Assembly: GCF_018829635.1 (NCBI RefSeq)
Contig: NZ_JAHKKG010000005.1
Location: forward strand, 558,001-622,000
Reading direction: 5' to 3'
Source: Paractinoplanes bogorensis
GTDB taxonomy: Bacteria; Actinomycetota; Actinomycetes; Mycobacteriales; Micromonosporaceae
DNA length: 64,000 bases
The notes under the pieces are model-generated. The model had not been told where the DNA came from, searched no databases, and worked only from the letters and a program-made list of their open reading frames with translations. Below are positions 57,743 to 64,000 of the stretch, piece by piece. Position 1 is the stretch's first letter. The number at the start of each line of letters is the position of its first letter. A program made the translations under genes and the position numbers.

Positions 57743-59498
57743 GCGGGCGGAACTCCAGGAACACGATGCCGGGGTTGGGCAGCTCGACGATGACGTCCTT
57801 ACCGGGGGCGACCCGGCGCGGCGCCTCCGACTCGGTCAGACGGTCGGCCGCCCGCAACTGCTCCCACTGCTCGTCCGACGGCCACTCGCCGTCGAAGCCG
57901 ATCACCCCGTGCGTCCGGTCCACCCGCCACACGCGCATCAGGTGCGGTGTGGTGAGGCCGGGTCGGACCACGACCGTACGGAGAAGGCGGTTGTCGCCGT
58001 TGATCTTCGAATGGTCGAGGGTGCTGTTCCAGAGCAGCAGGCCGAGGCCGCCGTCGTCGTAGCGTGATGCCCAGGCCTGGACCAGGCTGCCCGCGCCGTC
58101 TCCGGTCAGCGTCGCCGGGAGTTCGTGCGGTCCGAGGCGGGCGGCCAGGGACAGCGCCCAGAACTTCGGCTTGGCCAGACCGCCCACGGTGAGCAGCCCG
58201 AACCCGCCGTGCAGCAGACGTTGCGGGCGGCCCAGCTCCTCGAAGTGGTCGCTGGCCACCCACGGCGCGAGCGCGTCGATGCGGCCGGCCGCCGAGCGCA
58301 TGCCGGACAGCAGGAACGCGGCCGCGAACACCGAGTCGTTGACCCGGCTGCCGTGGGTCGCGGTGACCCCCCACTCGGTCCACAGCAGCGGCCGCCCGTC
58401 GGCGAGGGGCCGCAGGTCGAGCGGGATCGTGCCGTAGACGTGGGTGGACAGGAAGTCGGCATCGCGCGGGGTGTCCTCGACCCAGCCGACCGCCGCGGTG
58501 GCCGGACCCCCTACCCGCAGGGCCGAGTCCACGTCGCGGACCGCGGCCGCGGTGACCTCGTAGAGCCGCCAATACTCCTCGGGGGTGCCCGACCAGAACA
58601 CCGACAGGTTGGGCTCGTTCCACACCTCGAACCACCACTGCGACCGCACCTCGTCGAGCCCGTAACGCTCCACGACGTGCCGGGTGAACGCGCGGATCAG
58701 GTCGGCCCACCGGTCCCAGTCACGGGGTGGAGAGATGATGCCGTGATAGGTGAAGACCGTCCGTGACGGGTCACGGGCCAGGTCGTGCGGCATGTAACCG
58801 AACTCCACGACCGGAACCAGTCCCAGCGACCGGACCAGATCGAAGATCTCGTCGACGCGGGTGAAGTCGTGGACGGGTTCGCCGTCGACCTCGCGGTAGA
58901 CGCCGTTGTCGTCGCCCAGGATGTGGTGCGCGCGCACCGACCGCACGCCCAGCTCGTCGTGGACGCGGTGCAGCGCGGCGGTCAGGTCGGCGCCGATCAC
59001 GTGCCCGCCCGTCGTCTCGACCAAGAGCATGTGCGACAGGTGCTCCGAGCCGACCATGGCCTCCCAGACGCGGGGGAGTGGCGACTCCCCATCACCCACG
59101 ATCGCCGTGACCGTCTCCTGCGCCTCGGCAGACGGCGTCACCGGTGTCGAGAGGGGCCCCAGAGCGGTCACCGTTTCGAGCGCGGCGACGGCATAGAAAC
59201 CGCCGCGCCCGTCAGTGGTGTCGGCGTAGGGCCCGTGCGGCACGGCCAGGACGTCCCCGCCACCGTGGTCGACGACCTCGAACGGGCCGTCGGCGGTCGC
59301 CGCGCGATGGACCGCGTACCCGATCGCGCCGGGCACCGGTTCCCAGGTCACGGTCACCTGTCCATGGCCGGCCACCGCCGTCACCCCGGTGGGTGCGGGC
59401 AGGCGGGATTCCTGCGGTTTCCCGGGGGTACGGTCCTGAGCGCCCCCGCCGCCCATCAACGCCGCCCAGCTCGAGCGGGCCTGCTCCTCGATCGTCAT
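57726..59498 (-). CDS. GH39-like glycoside hydrolase with fibronectin-type domain
   Basis: 590 residues with no signal peptide. Residues ~30-120 form an FN3-like module (APTGVTAVAGHGQVTVTWEPVPGAIGYAVHRA). The barrel follows, with WWFEVWNEPNLSVFW (acid/base Glu after Asn) and LLWTEWGVTATHG (nucleophile Glu), as in family 39 xylosidases/iduronidases. A beta-sandwich C-terminus ends the protein. Its ATG overlaps the stop of the upstream secreted hydrolase (ATGA). It is probably an intracellular glycosidase acting on imported oligosaccharides. Confidence 0.9.
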   Translation of the reverse strand: MTIEEQARSSWAALMGGGGAQDRTPGKPQESRLPAPTGVTAVAGHGQVTVTWEPVPGAIGYAVHRAATADGPFEVVDHGGGDVLAVPHGPYADTTDGRGGFYAVAALETVTALGPLSTPVTPSAEAQETVTAIVGDGESPLPRVWEAMVGSEHLSHMLLVETTGGHVIGADLTAALHRVHDELGVRSVRAHHILGDDNGVYREVDGEPVHDFTRVDEIFDLVRSLGLVPVVEFGYMPHDLARDPSRTVFTYHGIISPPRDWDRWADLIRAFTRHVVERYGLDEVRSQWWFEVWNEPNLSVFWSGTPEEYWRLYEVTAAAVRDVDSALRVGGPATAAVGWVEDTPRDADFLSTHVYGTIPLDLRPLADGRPLLWTEWGVTATHGSRVNDSVFAAAFLLSGMRSAAGRIDALAPWVASDHFEELGRPQRLLHGGFGLLTVGGLAKPKFWALSLAARLGPHELPATLTGDGAGSLVQAWASRYDDGGLGLLLWNSTLDHSKINGDNRLLRTVVVRPGLTTPHLMRVWRVDRTHGVIGFDGEWPSDEQWEQLRAADRLTESEAPRRVAPGKDVIVELPNPGIVFLEFRPLTPPS

Positions 59499-61012
59499 GA
59501 GCGCCCCCCGAGCTGCGGCAGCTTCTGCCCGGCCGGGACGTTGAACGTCTCCCGCGCGAGCAGCGGCCGCACCGCCCGCTCGAACCCCGGCGTCACGAAC
59601 GCCTTCTTGACCACGTCACGGGCGAGGACGTTCCCGATCGCGCCCATGATCATGGACTGGTCGAGCGACAGATACCGCTGGGCCACCGTGCCCGAGCGCA
59701 CCGCGACTGCGTCGTAGAACCCTCCCGGCCCGTACGCGCGCAGGTCGCTCTTGATCCTGGACAGGTTGGCCCGGGCGGGACCGGGAGCGTACGGCAGAGC
59801 GAGGAACGCGGCGTGCGGCGTGACCACCCCGTCGCCGTAGACGGCGGGCGGCCCGGCCGGACGGCAGTCCCCGAACCCGGCGTCGTACTTGCCGCCCTCG
59901 ATGTCGGACGGGTACCCGTCGGTGTCCATGCCCATCGCGTCCACGCCGTAGACCCCGTACCCGCCGAAGGGGTTGGAGGCCGGCGAGAAGCCCCAGTACC
60001 CGTACCGGGCGTCGGCCAGGCCGTGCTCGATCTGCGCGGCCACGGTCGCCGGATGGTTACGGCCCCAGCTGCGCGGGCCCCACTGCGCCTCGGGCACGAA
60101 CAGGTCGGGCATCAGCGCCTCGAACATGTCACCACCCCACGACGGCACGAACGTGATGCCGCGATACCGGTACGAGCCCTCGTAGACCTGACGTCCGAGG
60201 TGGGTGGTGGTGAACCCCTGCGGCTGCATCTCCTGCCAGGAGTAGTCACAGTTGTCGGGCAGCGTCCGCATGGTGTCGAAGTAGGCGGTGGCCGGGATGT
60301 GGCCTTCGGCGATTCCCAGGTACGTGGCCATGCGCGGCTCGGTCACCGTGATGTCGTAGTGGTTGCAGGTGAACCACACGGCCTGCTCCGGAGAAGCCAC
60401 CGAACAGCCGGGCGGCTGCGTGTCCCAGAACCCGCCGCGGATCAGGCCGCGGGTGCCGATGGGGGAGGTGGCGGCCGGATTGAAGTAGAAGCCGAAGTTC
60501 ATCCTGCTGCGGATCGCGGCCGCCTTGGCCCGCAGCGACGGGAACGAGCCCTCGATCACCTGCAGGCCGGCGGCCAGCCAGCCGTTGTCGACGCTGGACA
60601 GGAACGGGGTGACCTGGGTGCCGTCGGGCAGGACCGTCAGGACCGCGCCGGTGTGCGGGTCGTACCAGTTGTAGAACATGCCCGATTTGTCGTGGTGCTT
60701 CAGCGCTGCGAGGGTGTCGAGCGTGCGGCCGACGCGGCGCTCCGCCTCTTTCGGCGAGACGATTCCGAGGGAACGGGCGACCAATGCCGACCACATGTAC
60801 CCGCCGATGTTGGTCGGTGACGTGTACGCGGCCGGCGCCGACAGGTCACCGGGGATGTTGTCGGCGACGAGCCCGGTGGCGGGATCGGTCATGGCGACCA
60901 GGGACTTCCACGTGTCCTTGGCATAGGTGCGCAGCGGGTCGGCCGCCTGCGCGGGGACGGCAGCGGTCAGGATCAGGACAAGGGACACCAGGGGAGCGAG
61001 CAGACGTCTCAA
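59495..61012 (-). CDS. Secreted (alpha/alpha)6-type glucoamylase-like hydrolase
   Basis: 505 residues from TTG 61012 (GAGG eight bases upstream); GTG 61021 is an alternative. The signal peptide is RRLLAPLVSLVLILTAAVPAQA. YTSPTNIGGYMWSALVARSLG, HDKSGMFYNWYDPHTGAVLTVLPDG, SSVDNGWLAAGLQVI and SYRYRGITFVPSWGGDMFEALMPDL resemble the glucoamylase-like domain of GH144/GH162-type beta-1,2-glucanases; the family assignment is tentative. It probably releases oligosaccharides outside the cell for the ABC importer encoded just upstream. Confidence 0.85.
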   Translation of the reverse strand: MRRLLAPLVSLVLILTAAVPAQAADPLRTYAKDTWKSLVAMTDPATGLVADNIPGDLSAPAAYTSPTNIGGYMWSALVARSLGIVSPKEAERRVGRTLDTLAALKHHDKSGMFYNWYDPHTGAVLTVLPDGTQVTPFLSSVDNGWLAAGLQVIEGSFPSLRAKAAAIRSRMNFGFYFNPAATSPIGTRGLIRGGFWDTQPPGCSVASPEQAVWFTCNHYDITVTEPRMATYLGIAEGHIPATAYFDTMRTLPDNCDYSWQEMQPQGFTTTHLGRQVYEGSYRYRGITFVPSWGGDMFEALMPDLFVPEAQWGPRSWGRNHPATVAAQIEHGLADARYGYWGFSPASNPFGGYGVYGVDAMGMDTDGYPSDIEGGKYDAGFGDCRPAGPPAVYGDGVVTPHAAFLALPYAPGPARANLSRIKSDLRAYGPGGFYDAVAVRSGTVAQRYLSLDQSMIMGAIGNVLARDVVKKAFVTPGFERAVRPLLARETFNVPAGQKLPQLGGRS

Positions 61013-61068
61013 AGGGATCACCTCAGGGTGTGTCGTTTCGCGAGCGAGCGAGCGTGCGAGTGGGTCGG

Positions 61069-61893
61069 CTACTTGAGCCCGGTGGTGGCGATGCCGCGCA
61101 TGAAGTGCCGCTGCAACGCCAGGAAGACGATCAGGACGGGGACGACGACCACCACGGCACCGGCCAGCAGCAGTCCGTAGTAGATGCGGTTCTGCCCGAT
61201 CGCGTACAGGGCCAGAGCCACCGGCAGCGTGTACTTGTCGTCGGTCGTGGCCACGACGAGGGGCCACAGGAAGTTGTTCCACGAGCTCAGGAACGTCAGG
61301 ATCCCCAGCGTGGCCAGGGCCGGCTTGCACAGCGGCAGCACGACGCGCCAGAAGATCCGCCACTCGCCGGCCCCGTCGACCCGGGCCGCCTCGATCAGGT
61401 CGTCCGGGATGGCCAGGAGGAACTGCCGCATCAGGAAGACCCCGAACGGCCCGGCCAGGAAGGGCAACACCAGTCCCGCGTACGAGTTCGCCAGTCCCAG
61501 ATTGCTGACCAGCACGAACTGCGGCACGAAGGTCACCATGCCCGGCACCATGAGCATGCCCAGCACCGTGAGGAACAGTGCCTTGCGGCCGGGGAAGTCC
61601 AGCTTGGCCAGCGCGTAGCCGAGCAGCGAGCAGAACAGCAGGTTCCCCAGGGTCACCAGCACGGCCACGATCGCCGAGTTGGCGAAGTACTGCGGGAAGT
61701 CGAGCCGGTCGAACAGGTCCCGGTAGTTGGCGAACGTCCACGTGGACGGCCACCACGTCGGCGGCACCGACCGGATCTCGGACTCCGGCTTGAACGAGGA
61801 CAGCAGCATCCACACGAACGGGCCGACCACCACGAGAAGACCCGCGCACAAAACGGCGTACAGGGAAATCTTGGCTATTCGATCTTTAGTCAT
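61069..61893 (-). CDS. Sugar ABC transporter permease, MalG type
   Basis: 274 residues and six membrane helices. LLSSFKPESEIRSVPPTWWPSTWTFANYRDLF is the typical MalG N-terminal loop, and EAARVDGAGEWRIFWRVVLPLCKPAL is the EAA loop that contacts the ATPase. It overlaps the upstream permease gene by eight bases. No ATP-binding protein gene is in the window, so a shared MsiK-type ATPase encoded elsewhere is expected (inference). Confidence 0.95.
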   Translation of the reverse strand: MTKDRIAKISLYAVLCAGLLVVVGPFVWMLLSSFKPESEIRSVPPTWWPSTWTFANYRDLFDRLDFPQYFANSAIVAVLVTLGNLLFCSLLGYALAKLDFPGRKALFLTVLGMLMVPGMVTFVPQFVLVSNLGLANSYAGLVLPFLAGPFGVFLMRQFLLAIPDDLIEAARVDGAGEWRIFWRVVLPLCKPALATLGILTFLSSWNNFLWPLVVATTDDKYTLPVALALYAIGQNRIYYGLLLAGAVVVVVPVLIVFLALQRHFMRGIATTGLK

Positions 61894-62776
61894 CGCGGCT
61901 CCCGAGCAGACGGAACTGCAGGACGCTCAGCGCCACGATCGCCACGAACAGCACGTACGACGCGGCGGCCGCGTAGCCGTAGTTGCCGAAACCGAACTGG
62001 TTGTAGATGTGGTAGCTGACCGACAGGGTCGAGCTGAGCGGCCCGCCCTGGGTCATGACCAGCGGTTCCTCGAAAAGCTGCAGATATCCGATGCCGGTGA
62101 TGACCGCACCGAACAGGAGCGCGGGACGCATGAGCGGAAGGGTGATCCGCCGGAACTGGGCCCACCGGCCGGCACCGTCCAGCGTGGCCGCCTCGTACAG
62201 GTCGTTCGGGATGCCCTGCAACGCGGCCAGGAAGATCACCATCAGCGAGCCGAAGTTGCGCCAGGCCGCCATCACGATGATCGAGGCGAGCGACGTCCGG
62301 GTGTCGCCCAGCCAGTTCGGGCCGTCGATGCCGACCAGGGCGAGCAGGTTGTCGACCAGGCCGGCCTCGGGGTCGAGCAGGAACCGCCAGATCACCGCGA
62401 TGGCGACGATGCTGGTGACCACGGGCAGGTAGAAGCCGACCCGGAACACCGCCCGGAACCGGATCAGGCCCGAGTTGAGCCCGTTGGCCGCGGCCAGGGC
62501 CGCCACGATGGTGAGCGGCACCCCGACGACCACGAAGACCAGCGTGTTCAGCGCCGACCGCAGGAACAGGTCGTCGGAGAACAGGCGGGTGAAGTTGTCC
62601 AGGCCGACGAAGTTCACCGACAGGGGTGTGCGCAGGTCGGTCGCCCGCATGTCGGTGACGCTCATGATCAGCGAGGCCAGCACCGGCAGGAGCGCGAACA
62701 CCAGGAACAGCATGGTGAACGGGGCGGCGAACGCCCAGCCGGTCCATCGTCGTCTCCGGGCGGGAAGAGCGGTCAC
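61886..62776 (-). CDS. Sugar ABC transporter permease, MalF type
   Basis: 296 residues from GTG 62776, overlapping the binding-protein stop (GTGA). WAFAAPFTMLFLVFALLPVLASLIMSVTD, FVGLDNFTRLFSD and the EAA loop EAATLDGAGRWAQFRRITLPLMRPAL are canonical, with six helices. It pairs with the MalG-type permease to import an oligosaccharide. Confidence 0.95.
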   Translation of the reverse strand: MTALPARRRRWTGWAFAAPFTMLFLVFALLPVLASLIMSVTDMRATDLRTPLSVNFVGLDNFTRLFSDDLFLRSALNTLVFVVVGVPLTIVAALAAANGLNSGLIRFRAVFRVGFYLPVVTSIVAIAVIWRFLLDPEAGLVDNLLALVGIDGPNWLGDTRTSLASIIVMAAWRNFGSLMVIFLAALQGIPNDLYEAATLDGAGRWAQFRRITLPLMRPALLFGAVITGIGYLQLFEEPLVMTQGGPLSSTLSVSYHIYNQFGFGNYGYAAAASYVLFVAIVALSVLQFRLLGSRDD

Positions 62777-64000
62777 GACCCCGTACCGATGGAATCGGCC
62801 TGGCTCTGCACCGCCTTCAGCGCGGCCGCCGGATCCGACCCGCCCACGCACACCTTCTCGGCCTCGGTGTCGAACGTGGCCGACACCTGGGTCCAGGTCG
62901 GGAACGACGGCGGGGCCTTGGCCGACTTGAGCTGCTCACCGAACACCTTGAGCATCTCGTCGCCGCCGAGCGCCGAGTCGTCCCAGGCCGACTGCACGGC
63001 CGGCAGGTCGCTGACCGTCTGGTACCACTTGGCCTGCACCTCGGGCTTGCTCAGCCACTGCAGGAACTTCCAGGCGGCGTCGCGGTTCTTGGCGTCCTTG
63101 AACACCGCGATGTTGCTGCCGCCGATGAACGAGGTCGACGACTTCTCCGACGGCATCGGGGCGACCGCGAACTTACCCTTGGCGCCCTGGTCGTTGAGGA
63201 TGCCGACGTGCCACGGACCCGACATGAAAGCGCCGATCTCCCCGCGTACGAAAGCAGGTTCCAAGGCTCCTTCGGGCAGGTTGGTCGGGGCCAGCTTCTC
63301 CTTGAAGAAGGACTGGTAGTAGGTGAGCGCGGCGGTCATCTCGGGGGTGTCGAACGTGTACTTGTCGCCGGTCGCGATCTCGGCGCCGTTGGACCAGCCG
63401 AACGGCAGGATCGACTGCCAGCTGCCGGTCTTGCCCGGCTGCAGGTTGATGCCCCACTTGGCGCCGGCCTTGGCCTGCAACGCCTTGGCCATCGCCTTGA
63501 GGTCGTCCCACGTCTTCGGCCCGTCCGGGAAACCGGCCTTGGCCGCCAGATCCTTGCGGTAGAAGATGCCGCGCGTCTCGACGTACCAGGGCACGCCGTA
63601 CGGGGTGTCGTCGACCACGGTGGTGTCCCACGCGCCCGGGAAGAACGAGTCCTTCTGGAAAAGGTCGGTCGGTGTCGGGTCGAGCGCTCCCGTCTTGGCG
63701 ATCTCACCCTGCATCGTCGTGCCGATCATCGACACGTCCGGGGTCGCCTTGGCCGCGATCGCGCTCGAGATCTTCTGCTGCGCCGAATCCCACGGCACCG
63801 CGGTCACGCTGACCTTGGCGTCCGGGTTCTCAGCGGTGAACGCCTTGGCGAACTCGCCCAGCTTCTCGCCCTCGGTGCCCATCGCCCACACGGTGATCTC
63901 GCCGCTGGCCTTGCCCTCGGCCACCGTCTTGGCGGTCTCGGAGCCGCCACCGGAGTCCCGGCCGCATCCGGTCATACCCGCTATCAGGGCCGCGCTTGTC
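62773..64000 (-). CDS. Extracellular solute-binding lipoprotein of the sugar ABC importer, N-terminus missing
   Basis: 409 codons are present; the start lies beyond the right edge. The signal peptide remainder (SAALIAGMTGC) shows the lipobox Cys. The mature sequence EITVWAMGTEGEKLGEFAKAFTAENPDAKVSVTAVPWDSAQQKI and PYGVPWYVETRGIFYRKDLA matches family 1 sugar-binding proteins. It is the first visible gene of the leftward carbohydrate operon; the promoter and any regulator lie outside. Confidence 0.93.
   Translation of the reverse strand, partial: TSAALIAGMTGCGRDSGGGSETAKTVAEGKASGEITVWAMGTEGEKLGEFAKAFTAENPDAKVSVTAVPWDSAQQKISSAIAAKATPDVSMIGTTMQGEIAKTGALDPTPTDLFQKDSFFPGAWDTTVVDDTPYGVPWYVETRGIFYRKDLAAKAGFPDGPKTWDDLKAMAKALQAKAGAKWGINLQPGKTGSWQSILPFGWSNGAEIATGDKYTFDTPEMTAALTYYQSFFKEKLAPTNLPEGALEPAFVRGEIGAFMSGPWHVGILNDQGAKGKFAVAPMPSEKSSTSFIGGSNIAVFKDAKNRDAAWKFLQWLSKPEVQAKWYQTVSDLPAVQSAWDDSALGGDEMLKVFGEQLKSAKAPPSFPTWTQVSATFDTEAEKVCVGGSDPAAALKAVQSQADSIGTGS

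Noticed and set aside
1..64000. tRNA, rRNA, insertion sequences, integrases or att sites
   Set aside because: Looked for along both strands by eye; no cloverleaf-like tRNA, transposase motif or integrase was recognised. A tRNAscan and IS search would settle it.

Overview
The window is chromosomal DNA of a very GC-rich actinobacterium, most probably a member of the Micromonosporaceae such as Actinoplanes (an inference). Evidence: strongly G/C-ending codons throughout, the actinobacterial RNA-polymerase-binding protein RbpA, an Lnt plus polyprenol-phosphate-mannose synthase pair, a maleylpyruvate-isomerase/DinB-type protein of the mycothiol-dependent group, a luciferase-like oxidoreductase, a mycosin-type protease, a flagellar FliQ in an otherwise actinobacterial context, and at least thirteen genes that look leaderless (a TANNNT -10 box 6-7 bases before a GTG or ATG). 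No rRNA, tRNA, IS element, prophage or CRISPR array was recognised.

Layout. 1-5.1 kb: partial membrane gene, VOC protein/nitroreductase pair, an HTH-fused citrate synthase divergent from a second citrate synthase over a palindromic operator, and two small proteins. 5-8.3 kb: SET-domain methyltransferase with a class-C serine hydrolase, divergent from an acetyltransferase/LLM oxidoreductase pair. 8.3-10.6 kb: coupled DUF1990 - PrsW protease - single-pass membrane protein operon. 10.6-18.2 kb: glgX, an unrecognised 496-residue protein with a repetitive helical tail, a GNAT protein, a DUF1479 dioxygenase divergent from a ROK regulator, and a lone fliQ. A roughly 130-bp intergenic repeat with a covarying hairpin occurs at 12.8 and 15.4 kb. 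18-25 kb: ordinary metabolic and regulatory genes (MDMPI, ricin-type lectin, SfnB-like flavoprotein, isocitrate-lyase-like protein, ArsR/SRPBCC pair, DinB, GNAT).

25-36 kb: a GGDEF/EAL protein, MFS exporter, TetR with a perfect operator, 5'-3' exonuclease divergent from an acyl-CoA dehydrogenase, Lrp regulator, methyltransferase, CsbD, and a KamA-family aminomutase. 36-42 kb: YtcJ-type amidohydrolase, lnt-ppm1-fxsA, and convergent rbpA. 42.3-50.1 kb is a repeat-rich stretch. It contains a lipoprotein, a zinc-ribbon coiled-coil protein, a LysE transporter carrying a roughly 110-residue repetitive insert, a hydrolase, an SRPBCC protein and an ArsR regulator with a repetitive tail. Short tandem arrays (42-63 bp units) lie inside or just after these genes.

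50-57.7 kb: DUF4037 protein, phosphotransferase, cobalamin-riboswitch-controlled cbtBA, orphan mycosin, and a membrane NACHT NTPase coupled to a small kinase-like gene. 57.7-64 kb: a leftward carbohydrate operon (binding protein - two permeases - secreted (alpha/alpha)6-type hydrolase - GH39 enzyme) with overlapping or closely spaced genes, running off the right edge.
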